The notes below the pieces were generated by a model. That model was not told where the DNA came from. It did no database searches and saw nothing but the letters and a program-made list of their open reading frames with translations. 64,000 nt of DNA from Isoetes taiwanensis (lineage: Eukaryota; Streptophyta; Lycopodiopsida; Isoetales; Isoetaceae), in contig JAJEKV010000098.1 in NCBI GenBank assembly GCA_021234155.1, forward strand, positions 3,635,210-3,699,209. Direction: 5' to 3'. Each line of letters opens with the position of its first letter. Position 1 is the first letter of the stretch. The translations under genes were made by a program, and so were the position numbers. This document shows positions 13,187-24,168 of this stretch, piece after piece.

Positions 13187-13439
13187 GTGCTTGATGATAC
13201 GAATTTCTATGTGAGTTTGATTTTGAAGTGTTGAGAACAATAGAAAGAGGAATAATAGAAGGGAGGAGGTACTCTCCATCAACCTCTATTTTGATCAACC
13301 ACTTAACTACCAAAGGCAGATAAGAGAGCTTACATAACCACAATTTCATTAATTTGAAATTATTCCACAATTCATTTTTTTTAAATGGCATAAAATTGTG
13401 TCTCTCACACTTGATTTTGTGGTTCTTTGGAGTAAAAGA

Positions 13440-13800
13440 TAGGGCTTCAAGGCTTTAATTTACAAAGAATCTTGCTTAAGATTGATCAAAACATTAGAAT
13501 ATGAACATATAATACGGATTCAAAATTCATTTTATAAAAATTCCACAAAGAACATAAAAGACGGATTCAAAATTAACTTTATGACAATTCCACAGATGCT
13601 TAGTACAAAAATTCAAAATTAATTTTTCATCTCAAAGGTTTGATAAAAATTCCCCAAAAAAAAAAAACATAGGCATAATACAAAAAAAAATGGTCTATTT
13701 ACATGAACTTTAAGGATTCAATTTACAAAGAATCTTGTTTAAGATTGATCAAAAAATTAGAATATGAACATAAAAACACTACACAAGTTCGAAAATTAAC
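13440..13800. repeat. AT-rich imperfect tandem repeat, about 270-bp period
   Basis: The run TTTACAAAGAATCTTGCTTAAG plus GATTGATCAAAACATTAGAA at about 13460 recurs at about 13722 with few changes. ACGGATTCAAAATT also occurs twice between them. The stretch is non-coding and ends close to the left edge of the segmental duplication. Confidence 0.6.
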
Positions 13801-14082
13801 CATTTATAACAAATATGAACATATCCATAGGAAGAACTCGCTTAGTAAAAAAATGATCTATTTACATGAACTTTGAAAACAACAACATCCCCATACTAGA
13901 GAACTTCAAATACTAGTGAGAGAAAAACTAAGATTCTAACCTTAGCTCATGCAAGAAGAAGCCCTCCGCATGAGATCAAAGAATAAAAGCCATGGATAAT
14001 GTTGAGAGATATGAAAAGTCAACATAACCTTTCAGACCAACTGCATGGTCCAAGAATTAATCGATGACATTTCATGAACTTT

Positions 14083-16480
14083 AGCTAGACCCTAAGATTC
14101 TAACCTTCGCATCAACATATTAGGTCCAATTCGCATTTCAAGAATAGAGACCCTTTCTTCGCCACACCTCGAACTTAACAAAAATACAAGTTTTAGTTGT
14201 AAAAAAACTAAGATTTTCTAACCTTTCAGATCAATATAATGCCAATTAGAAGTGGCATGGCAATAACATACTTTTTTGCCACATCTCGTGTAAAAAAGCG
14301 AGGGTTTAATGCAAGGATTCAAATTTTAGTTGTACAAATTGGGTGCCACAGGCAGAATAAGCGAACCCTTCTCTGTCACATCTCACGCTCTGGCGAAGTT
14401 ACGAGAATTTGGTGGTGGCGCCGGCCCGACATCTTCCCCGAGAAATTTTCCGGTGGAATCCCCACCACCAAAAAATACCAAACGTAATTAACACCAACCG
14501 AGATTACATTCCTGAAAATATTTCCAGACATCGGCGTGGCAAGAATATGAAAGCAAATTTGTGACATGGCATTTTTGAGTTCAAGCTTTTACGATGACGA
14601 TCTCTGACACCGGGGGAAATTTTGAAGCATCGTGATCAATAGGTGAGTCATTGTTTGGCAATGCAGCAATTGCTTGAATTTTTTTTGGTTCTTCCCAGTT
14701 TAGATTAATATTTGCTCTATTTTTCTTTCTTTACGTGTTTTTAGGTCCGGGTGGAGCATCCTAGGTGACTTTTTGTGCAAAGGCTGCGCGTTTTAAAGTT
14801 TGTTTTGGTGGTTTTGCTCGTCTTTGGTTAGAGTCTAGCCTCACATCCAAACCTCTGGCCAGTGCAATACTCCTTCACCATATTCTTTACTTCTTGAAGA
14901 CGCCGGATTTAGCTTCTGCTTTGATCTATGTCGGATCCTAAAAATAGAGCTACTTGATCCGATTTACCTATTTGGCCCAATTTGAGGGCATCATTTTGGC
15001 AAGAAAGAAGAGAAAAAGATATTTGGCTGACAGCGGATGTGAGCCATTAAGCCATAGCTTTGGAGTTGCGCACTATGGCTATGGCTATGGCTATTATATT
15101 AACTCTGCATATAATTTGAATGTGATGTATAATTTGATTTGTATACATAATGGGGTATAATTTATATGTAGAATTCATGTCAAAATTGCACGCAAAGAAA
15201 AAAAGTTTGAAAGTCTTTGGAAAAAAATCTAGTTAAATGAAACTTTGCCTCTTATTTTAGATGGAATTTTGCAGCAATCCTGTGATAGATTTATTACGAA
15301 AGTGTAAAATAATACAAATAAAAATCTTATGATATAATATTGATATAGGAGTAACAACAAAATAACTTAAACATGACAGGAAGCACAAACATTCTAAAAA
15401 ACATTATCATCATTCACAATAAAAATATAAAAATCCAAACTAAGTATTTCGCACAAACATGGTGAATGTTACTCAAATGGGTTTCCCCTCATGATCAGTG
15501 CTCTAGTATAAAAACTACTAGATGCATCTCAAGAAAATATTTCAACCAATGTGCACCACCAACTAGACTACCCCATCATCCATAGGTATTCTACCCTGCA
15601 TAGGCTATGCAGAAGCATGGAAGCATCCAAAATGCAATACTAATTCTTATAATCTCACATGCTATGCTTTAACATATGCTTTATTTATCTACAACCAATC
15701 TCCATAAAGCAGGCTCCATCATAGAAAAGATAATAGGTAAACCAAGATTGACATGGTATTACCATTCCTTTGATGTTAGAAAGTAAAAACACAAAACTCT
15801 TAATTTTGCACAAAGGGATAAGGTCATTGGTAAACAAATGTTTTTGGTTGCATGGCCTTAGATGAGATGCATGGTGGTGCTTAATTCATGTCTATATGTT
15901 GCCTAGATACTTCTCAAGAATAGTGCCACTCGACCTTCATCTTTCATCTCTAGCCAAATACAACAACATTTTTTATCCTCCTGCCTCCCTCTAAGATGGA
16001 ATATCTAAATTCACTGCGGCATCCCGTAATCTTTGGTTCCTAAATTTCTATCATGTACGGACAGACGGAGCATAGTTATTGTATTGTATTGATCATGCTT
16101 CCTTGAACCTTGAAGGTTATGGAGCCGTATTCTGAGTATTTACTTTTGACAATAAATCTCGATGTGATTCCATCGATTTAATGTATGGACATAATTCTGA
16201 AGGGTCCATATCAAATACATATACAAGTTATTTGCATCTATGTGAAATCAACTCCCGACTTCAATGTATGTACATTTCCAAAGGATCTGTTGTTCATCTT
16301 CAACCTCATGCTAGTCACATGGGGTGAATATATTCTTTCATCTCGTGCAGTTAAAGCCCATATCCATGTCTCAACCTTTAAGTGATGTCCAAGATTTACG
16401 TTCTATAACGTGCTATTGTTTTCCTCAAAACAAAAGTGATCTTATGTATTGTTAATGTCGTGTAGGTGAGCACTAGATTA
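14083..16480. other. Non-coding part of duplicated LINE-A block, copy 1
   Basis: This stretch matches 31930-34300 over its whole length. It contains a GGCTAT hexamer run (about 15077-15093) and long AT-rich stretches. No reading frame is supported on either strand. It may be the 3' part of LINE-A or other repeat DNA. Confidence 0.5.
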
Positions 16481-17678
16481 ATTTGAGTAGAATAAAAGGT
16501 CAATCAGTACCTATTTTTATCCATATTCTTTCCAAGGCCTTGTGGTCTCTAGCACCCGCTTCTCTCATAGGCCAACTCGCTATATCTATCCCCCACATTA
16601 CGCCCAATTGCATACATCTTTACACCACCCTAAATCCATACACGAAGCAATGCAATCTTGAAAGTCTTTCACTAGTCAACTGCGTTACCGATTTAAAAAA
16701 ACTTTATAGAGTCTAGCAGAATTAAATCTGTTTCTGCCAATAGGATAGCATATGGAGTTTGTGCCTTTACGCCCAACTCCTCTCTAATGAACAGCTTCAA
16801 TATTTGTTCTATCTGTTGCGTCAACATGTGCTTGTTGCATCCAGGCCCCCAAATTGGTGCTCTATAGAGCACTACTATCTACACTAAAGTTTTAAATAAA
16901 TTTTTTGAGCCCCACTTATGGAGATGCATTTTGGCATTTCAAAAGCATACTAAAGAAAGATGCCTTGCCTCCTATCCCGCATCTTTCAATGCATTATATT
17001 TGTGAATAATTGGCTGGAAAATCAATGCCCAAATACTTAAAACACTCCAATGTTTCAAGCTCCTCTTCTTGATAAAGAAAAGTTGGCCTATCATCTGTTC
17101 CTACAATCATCATTTTTATTTCATCAAATTGACACATATGTCTTGCTTTGCAAAAAGGACAAGGCGATCAAGATAATGCTTGTAACCCTTCCTTTCTATT
17201 TGCAATTAGCACTACATCATCTAGATATAGTAGAAGCTGGACCACATAATCTCCCAATAGGGTGTTTATGTAAGCCAATTAAAAGGAAACAACAAGAATG
17301 TCGGAAGAACTTCATTGGCCATTATCGGGCGTCATTTTGGCACACAATTCAAAGATTTCAACTCTACGGAAAGCATCAAAGGCAAGAAGAGCCCAACTTC
17401 GTGTTATCCTCCTTTATTGAAGCCACATCCCTATTGAATGCTAGTGGAGGAAAAATACAATTTTTGAACTATGCAAAAAAGAACATGCACAAAAAGATTG
17501 GTTCTGTAAGTAAAAATACTCCCATAACGGGGAAGAGATGAGTCCTCTCTAAAAATGATAGTGTTCCTTTGTCAGGTGATTTCTCTTCAAAAAAGCGCTA
17601 TGTGTGGGAAGGTCATACAAGAAAAGAAGATTAAAGTAACCTGCAACAAGCAACAAACACATTCGAACACATAAAAAG
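16480..17678 (-). mobile_element. LINE-A remnant, reverse transcriptase palm and downstream part, copy 1
   Basis: On the minus strand, broken frames spell a non-LTR reverse transcriptase: LLLYLDDVVLIANRK with the catalytic YLDD at 17216-17227, then VNLMK, LETLECFKYLG-like words, and further on CNKHMLTQQIEQ and LFIREELGVKAQTPYAI. These are typical of the region after the RT palm in LINEs. Many stops and shifts break the frame, some at CAG/CTG sites that differ from copy 2. The element is 5'-truncated at the poly-T tract 17679-17694, where the Penelope-like block begins. Confidence 0.75.
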
Positions 17679-18337
17679 TTTTTTTTTTTTTTTTAAATAA
17701 GGGTAGTCATGACACCTACATAAATCAATGACTTACACCTCCCATTGGAAGGGACACTAGTGTATGAGATACATTTGTATCTATAGTAGATATACCTTTG
17801 GTTTTCTACTCTATAAGCGTACTTGAGTCAAATAAACTAGATAACTTATAAGGAAGCGTCTTTTAACTCACCACTACCCCTTGAATCATAGCTGGAGTTT
17901 CTGAGATAATGAGTCATACACCATAGGGTTAATTTTTGATCGATATACATCAATATAGACCATTTTTTTTTTAAATACATACATTTTTCCGTCATTTCCT
18001 TTTAACTCACATTTTTTAACTATCTTTCTTCTCTCAAATCGGCTTAGCCATCTTGAAACCCTAAACTTGAGATATGTAAAGCAGATCAGGACTTACAGTT
18101 TTCTGACCCATTCCGCGGCCCGGCACAAGGCGAATCGACATGCTAGGTTTTTGGCATTGAATTGGAGCTCTCTCATGCTTCCAAATATGGTAAGTTTATG
18201 TGATATCGACTTAAGCTATCCAGATTTGCTTTGCATGTAAGAAGTCTCGGTATGCACAAAAGATCCGGTTTGACTAAGATCTTATACTCCCGACCATAAG
18301 CGGAACCATGATTTTTAGGGCTCCCCTTTTGGTTCAA

Positions 18338-18620
18338 ATGGTGAGCATGGACTCGAACCTAGAATCAGATTCGTCTAACTTTCGGAAGAAGTAGCTCACG
18401 AGAGAAGAACTCACGCATCTTTGAGTTCACGGCTTGTCTCATCGGTCCTGAATATCGAGGACTTCATGACTGATCATAAGAATGGAAGTGGGCGGAAAGC
18501 ATGGTGCACAATGATACCAAAAGTGCTTGAGGCGTGTATGAAATTTATTCCCAATAGCCCCGGGCATAATGTTAAGGCCGCCCACAAAGATGCAGATGCT
18601 GAAATTTCTATCCACTGAAA
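18338..18620 (+). pseudogene. PLE 5' reading frame, copy 1, frame disrupted
   Basis: This is the counterpart of the acidic frame at 24813. It starts at an ATG in the same context, then loses frame at several sites where copy 2 has CAG or CTG (for example 24858 ACTCAGAAG against ACTTTCGGAAG here, and 24948 region ATCAGGAC against ATCGAGGAC). The words DFMTDHKNGSG and KFIPNSPG survive in part. The damage may be technical rather than biological. Confidence 0.55.
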
Positions 18621-20223
18621 CACAACAAGAAGAGGAGTATAACTCTGAACAAGAGGATAATCAGGTATCATTTCATTGTACCACAATACTAATGCTTCTC
18701 GAATATAAGGAATCATCTGGCGATTACCTATCTGAGGGCTCTCTAAACTAACACATAAGCTATAAATGCTAAAGCGGTTCTAGTTTCAATATCTTTTTTC
18801 CATTCGTTTTCTTATATTTAAGTCTTTTCAAGATCGATAAGCCCATCTATAGGAAAACATTTTGATTACCGCATAGGGGCAAAAAAGGTTACAAAGGCTG
18901 AGCGGTGATAAACGAGAAGTCTCATTATACCTTTTGGCCCTTCATCTGATTACCATTTTCATGCTAATGTCATGTTGTTTGGCTGCGAGTCACCGAGCTT
19001 CTCCACCTTTGTCGTTTTTTTGTTTCACAGTGCTAGAGGATAAAAGTTTTTTGGAGATGAGGAGACGTCTACATTTTCAAAAGTGATGGATCTAAAAATG
19101 GTGACAAAGTTCTTATTTAAACTCTGAATAACTGGTGATGGCTTCCAAATCTCTACTCTAAGCGGGTTTATTTCATAAATATATGACTATCTTTTGGCTT
19201 TGTCAACAAGTATTTGATGGGGTTTAAAAGTCGAGAGTACTAATGAAAGAACCGACTTTTTGTTGTAGGCGAGTTCTATGTTTTTAAATTTTCTCTAAGT
19301 TCATACTCTTTGGGGTTATTTTTAAGCTCCGCGGTATGTAGCTGTGATGTCCATAAGCCCCATATTATATCATGTAGATCTCTGCTTTGTTTTTTAATAT
19401 ATATGGTTTGGAAAATTACGCATCTGACAATTTACTTTTGTAAGGTGGCGTCTTTGCAAAAGTCTAAAAGGTTTATTCAAGTACCTTAGTCATAAACAAG
19501 TATAATATGATGGGTTTAACCTATACCACGGGATTTGATATAAATATTTACTGCCTTAAAACCTCATCCCTACATAACATACTGTATGAAAACTGATAAG
19601 GCCATAGACTACGTGCTCTTGTACAACATATTTTAAACATCTACTAAAGAGCATACGATATTGATTGGTTTAGTTATGGGTTAATATTTCCTGATTATAG
19701 ACAAATGCATTCTTAAAGGATCTTGTATTTCTAAAAGACTCTTGTACAACATATTTTAACATGTTTTAAAGAACATATTACGCTAGCTACCATAGACAGT
19801 TTTTTTCTGTTCAAGAATAGACAAATGCAGTCTAAAAGACTATTGGACATCAGTTACATGATGTGACTCTGGAATATTTCGATAACTTGATCATATTAAT
19901 AAATATGACATGTAGACAAAAGAGGAGAAAGGATCAAAGGATAATGTACCAGTCTTGAATGTTTGAGTTCATTTCTTTGGATTGATAATAATGACATAAA
20001 GGATTGACGAAGGCGATGCATGACCTAGAATACTAGGTCAAGGCAGGGTTTTAGATACTTCAATTCTTTGGTTTAACCAGAGTTGCATGTGTCTTTTGAT
20101 CCCTATCCTTGCTTCCTCAACATTCATTCTTGACCATGTGAATTTATGTAGGAACTATATGAGGAAAATCAATTTGTTCACGATACCTCCCATGTGGAAT
20201 AAGGAGCTATCAGATCACGGGAT

Positions 20224-20475
20224 ATGCTTCTAGCAATATGGAATGCCCGACAATGCTTTGTCCAAACCTTGATGTCTTTGCATCAAAGATACGAGTGCAA
20301 TATATACATGAGAAGGAGTCACAAAAGAAAGGATAGGGATTTCTCGGTGGTTTCTCACCTTGGCATAAGCGAATGGATTAAGTTTATCCCTATTATTAAC
20401 AAGGCAAAGGAGGAGGAATACATCAGCATTATTAATGAAACATATGAATCATTACCCAACAAAATATCTGTTTGA
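20224..20475 (+). CDS. Short reading frame inside PLE, unknown
   Basis: An 83-residue open frame, rich in basic residues in its first half (RRSHKRKDRD), lies in the part of the PLE not present in the partial copy. It is followed by an acidic stretch in the same strand (near 20560-20640, ...NFTQAEDQDDPFG). It may be one exon-like fragment of a longer, broken element ORF. No domain was recognised. Confidence 0.3.
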   Translation: MLLAIWNARQCFVQTLMSLHQRYECNIYMRRSHKRKDRDFSVVSHLGISEWIKFIPIINKAKEEEYISIINETYESLPNKISV

Positions 20476-21067
20476 CTGTTGAAGAAGATAAGCTGCAAGG
20501 CAATATTCAATAAATGCATTCTGCTCTAAAATCGCCAATGAGGCAAAAGAAGATGGGGACAACGATGATGAATCACTAAACTTTACACAAGCGGAGGACC
20601 AAGATGACCCATTTGGGACTTCTCTCCTATCTGATAACGACATCAAACTCTTCGGAAGGGTAATACCAGCTCTGATCCCAACCATGATGATTTTACTTTT
20701 ACACTTGACAACTGTCTACTGTTCCCAGTTATCCCTGAAAGACAGGTGGAATATCAAAGTTTACTTTATAATCATGGAATCTGGAGATCCAAAAATTTCG
20801 GGGCTTTGGCACCCATTAGTCGAGAGGCTTGGATTATCCTGGGTGGTATAACTCCAGCCCAAGTTCTTTTTTTGCACCACAAAAGTTCTTTCTTGAGAAA
20901 ATGGAAAAGTTAGTCAAGAAAGATAAAATCAAATTATCATTTGACTAGAGATATTTTGACAAGACACCGCAACAAGGAACCATATATCTATATTAGCCAA
21001 AAGGCCATATGGCATACCAGTGAACACAGGGATGACTTCTACCTGAAAAAAACTCGGAGAACTAGCC

Positions 21068-21553
21068 TTGCCCCTATTTAAAATCGGATGTGAAAACAGA
21101 GGCAAAAACAACAAGGACAAAAGTAAAGTCTGCAAAGATAACATGACGTGGCTTGATCAAGCCATCTGGTTCATGTTCAATAATTTGAATGATATATATC
21201 CTAATTTATCAACTGCTGCTCAGATGTTCTCATTCACCAACTGCCTCAGAACCACGTTCAAAAAGGGCATCATGGCCTACCTTTCATACCTTGAGATGAG
21301 AAGCATGCTCATCAACATGACCTTGGATTTGGCAGCTGACCCTTGGGCAGACTTCAAAATCAACAAACCCAAATGTAAAATGGTGGAGATCTGTGAAAAG
21401 ACTATCAAACCAGTCTCATTTCTGAAAAGTTTACGCTCTGCTACACCTGTCTATCATAACAAAAAGCGAAGACAAAAGCGAGGACCGATATCTCTAGTTG
21501 CTCAACTCAAAATCGGCAAGCCTCCAAGAATCACCATTGCCCCACAAATTTAG
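21068..21553 (+). CDS. PLE-internal ORF, 161 residues, unknown domain
   Basis: An open frame starting MPLFKIGCENRGKNN and ending in a basic, Pro-containing tail (KKRRQKRGPISL ... KPPRITIAPQI). It lies between the 5' acidic frame and the reverse transcriptase on the same strand. The basic tail would suit nucleic-acid binding, but I recognise no domain. It could be the N-terminal part of the RT polyprotein or a separate ORF. Function is not assigned. Confidence 0.45.
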   Translation: MPLFKIGCENRGKNNKDKSKVCKDNMTWLDQAIWFMFNNLNDIYPNLSTAAQMFSFTNCLRTTFKKGIMAYLSYLEMRSMLINMTLDLAADPWADFKINKPKCKMVEICEKTIKPVSFLKSLRSATPVYHNKKRRQKRGPISLVAQLKIGKPPRITIAPQI

Positions 21554-21863
21554 AAGAAGGAAACCGAAAGTGACTCTGTGATGTGTTTAGGATCACCCAA
21601 AGCTGGCGAGATGTCCGTAAACAAAGCTACAATTCCATTCGACAAACGCATTGACACTACACAAGGGCACAAGCTAAAATCTTGAGGTAAAAACAAGTAT
21701 TTACAATTTCTATTATGATGCTATATTCACAATGTTTTCTCTATTTACATTACTCACCTAATGAGTTTTGGTTCAAAAAATAATTATAACCATGCCACTT
21801 TTCGGCTTACCATTAAAAATATTAAAGCCATTGGCTTTATGACTCATACTCAACACCAAGGAA

Positions 21864-22163
21864 ATGGAATCACGGTATGAGTGGGGGTTTCTTTTAATCT
21901 TCTCACACACTCCTATCTATATATACCGTTTGATTAACCCTTTTCATTATCGAACAATTGATAAGGATTGTTTAGGGAGATTTGCACCTACTCTCCATAG
22001 GGACAAGAACAAAGAGATTATCCATAGCATCTTTTTATCTAAAATATTAGACACTATATGCTTACCCAAAATTTTCCATGACATACTCTCGGATATCCCG
22101 GGAAAAGTTGGAATAGATATCATGGAGGGAACCATGTTCACCGAAATATCTGAAAAATCTTAG
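21864..22163 (+). CDS. PLE-internal ORF upstream of RT, unknown
   Basis: A 99-residue open frame directly before the CxC/RT section. It contains a hydrophobic start and DKNKEIIHSIFLSKIL. In permuted PLEs a GIY-YIG endonuclease would sit at this position, but I see no GIY/YIG pair or the usual Arg and Glu pattern here. It may be linked to the following frame by a shift near 22160. Confidence 0.35.
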   Translation: MESRYEWGFLLIFSHTPIYIYRLINPFHYRTIDKDCLGRFAPTLHRDKNKEIIHSIFLSKILDTICLPKIFHDILSDIPGKVGIDIMEGTMFTEISEKS

Positions 22164-22212
22164 AGATTTATGTTACAAACCGTTCCTTGTCTTTTACTCT
22201 TTTGACAAGGAT

Positions 22213-24013
22213 ATGCCATGCCCATGTGGGAATCCCACACTCGGCAAATTTATTGATTCTGATTTAGGACATATTTTTGTACCACGATATTGGCATCATC
22301 CATAATACCGGTCATTAAGACTTTTTAAGAAAGGTTTGAATCACATCCCCAACAAAATGCTAGAGATTCTTTGCTTTCAAAAAGAACTTGAGACCATCTG
22401 TCTCAACCTATTCAATGCTCCTGATTTACATATCCTTTTATTATCGAGGATACTATCACTCACATACAAAAATGCAGTGATAGAACGAGTTTCTGTTTCA
22501 GGAAATCAAGGGAGCATACAAAAAAGACTGCTCAAGAAGTTTTGCACTAAATGATCAACTAGTGGTTAGAAATCGGCCCGGCTCACAAAGAACTTCTACA
22601 TTTTAGCATTGATAAGGCTACTAACAATCCAGCCTTCATTTGCCCTATGTTTGTATGCGGATCGTGCTCTTAGAAGACTTAACGGCAAAGATTTCCTCGG
22701 AATCGAGGATAGCCCGTAGTCTATCAAAGAACAAATCAAGAAGGACATGCTTAATCGACCAACAACACCTGCTTTGACAACGACCCTTCCATATCTACTT
22801 GGTATATACAAATCGCATAAAAAAGATTTTCGATTACAAACGCGATAGCACAATATATTCCGAGATCTCATCAAGAATTACAAAGAATTCTTAACAACAT
22901 TGTAGAATTGTGGCCGGAGGTCTCCAAGTGGTCTTGTGCTAGAATATGCACCATTATTCCCGGAAAGGTGTCACCTAATTGGATCATTGGATCAATTTAT
23001 GATGTGGTTTTAAACCTCCTGGAGAAAATAAATGAAGTTTTCATTGCGCACATCACCAAGTGCTACTCTAAAAATATTCCCCCTTGGGGTGACACCGTAT
23101 ATGCCACATTATGGATAGGATTTTTGAGACACCGGTCCTATATGAAAAGCATTAATAAACACTTTACTCTTTGGGTTAAAAATGCCGATAACTTCGGTCC
23201 ACATGCGGATGGTTTAAGCAAGCTCCACAAGGCAAGTCTTTGAGTCCGATTCATCCGTAATATTTATCTCGTGTTAACAGATGGCTCCTCAACAATCACA
23301 TTACATTAACATGGGTATCGGAATGTGGAAGCAAATCTGTGGCATACCCATGGGTTTTTCCTGTAGCCCATGCTGGTGCAATCTATATTTAGCATGGTTC
23401 GAGATGAATTTTATTAAAAATCTCGCCAAATCTGGAAAATTCAAGGAAATAGCTTTGTTTAAGTACATCTTTCGCTACATGGATGATCTACTTGCCATCA
23501 ACTGTCCAAATATTAGAGATTTCCTAAAAGAAGTTTTCATTGATGGTGTCAAACAGCTACAGATTTATGATTTAAGTACGCTTGGTATTAAGGAGGAAAC
23601 AATATTCAAAGATATCGGGACATCTGGTCTTCAATTCGGATTCAAGGCCAACTTTTTAAACCTAAGCATAGAGATCATAAGCAAGGAATTGGGTGTCTAC
23701 AGAACGCATTAAAATTTGATAAAAGGGATAACCTCCTTTTATTGCACTCAAATATGTACATGCCAATAGCTGTCGCCCCTTTCATCAGGCCAGCAACGTC
23801 ATTCTGTCACAAGTAATGCCGTATATGTATATCAACTCTTGTCATTTATCTGCTACAGAAGACATTATCGGACTCATTAACTGCTTCATCAAGAATGGCT
23901 TCGATCGCCGGGGACTAAAAAAGAGAGTGATGCAATACATTCAAGAAAATATGTTTCCTGGCCTCAAGTATGACAAAGATCTACTACTACAAGGAATAAA
24001 AAATAGAAACTAG
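22213..24013 (+). pseudogene. PLE reverse transcriptase, frame broken
   Basis: Frames read in order give: MPCPCGNPTLGKFIDSDLG with a CPC (CxC) pair at 22219-22227, then, after a shift, HDIGIIHNTG; GLSKLHKA at 23211-23234 (compare LPKLHK of PLE RTs) followed by SLSPIHP; GIPMGFSCSP at 23341-23370; FRYMDDLL with catalytic YMDD at 23476-23487; FLNLSIEI; DKRD; and CRPFHQASNVILSQ leading to the last open part (23816-24013). This motif set and order is that of Penelope/telomerase-type RTs rather than LINE or LTR RTs, which is known for the family. The CxC pair before the RT recalls the N-terminal-endonuclease PLE clade (Chlamys/Naiad). At least three shifts or stops break it. Confidence 0.65.
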
Positions 24014-24081
24014 AGGTATGATAAAAATTTCTGTTTGGGCAGTTTATTTTCAGATTTCTAGCAGTTATTGTATGGGGATAT

Positions 24082-24112
24082 GGTTGACCTCTGCTGGTGG
24101 TAGGGGTCAACC
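24082..24112 (+). other. Perfect hairpin near PLE 3' end
   Basis: GGTTGACC at 24082-24089 pairs exactly with GGTCAACC at 24105-24112 across a 15-nt loop, about 50 bp before the end of the long copy. It lies after the last RT codons, so it is in the 3' UTR and could serve RT recognition. Confidence 0.55.
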
Positions 24113-24168
24113 TCCCCTATCTGTCTATGGTCACCACACCCTCACCTGATGGAGGTAGGTTTTTTTTT

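Larger units (their letters stand above)
17695..24159 (+). mobile_element. Penelope-like retroelement (PLE), long copy
   Basis: The element starts after a poly-T tract (17679-17694) with TAAGGGTAGTCATGACACC and ends before a second T tract at 24160-24168. It carries an acidic 5' reading frame (from 18338), a 162-residue frame (21068-21553) and a reverse transcriptase with PLE-like motifs (22213-24013). Its first 2.35 kb recurs directly downstream (24169-26520), giving a head-to-tail partial tandem like the pseudo-LTR arrangement of PLEs. Unit 2 of the segmental duplication lacks it. I found no GIY-YIG endonuclease. Assignment to PLE rests on RT motifs read by eye and on the tandem structure. 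Confidence 0.65.

Noticed and set aside
18050-18070. Plant telomere repeat (AAACCCTAAAC) inside the PLE
   Set aside because: A single 11-base occurrence (also at 24532 in the second copy) is too short to indicate telomeric origin.
24128-24160. Hammerhead ribozyme at the PLE junction (CTGATGG)
   Set aside because: The core would need CTGATGA plus a GAAA partner and stems; neither is present here.
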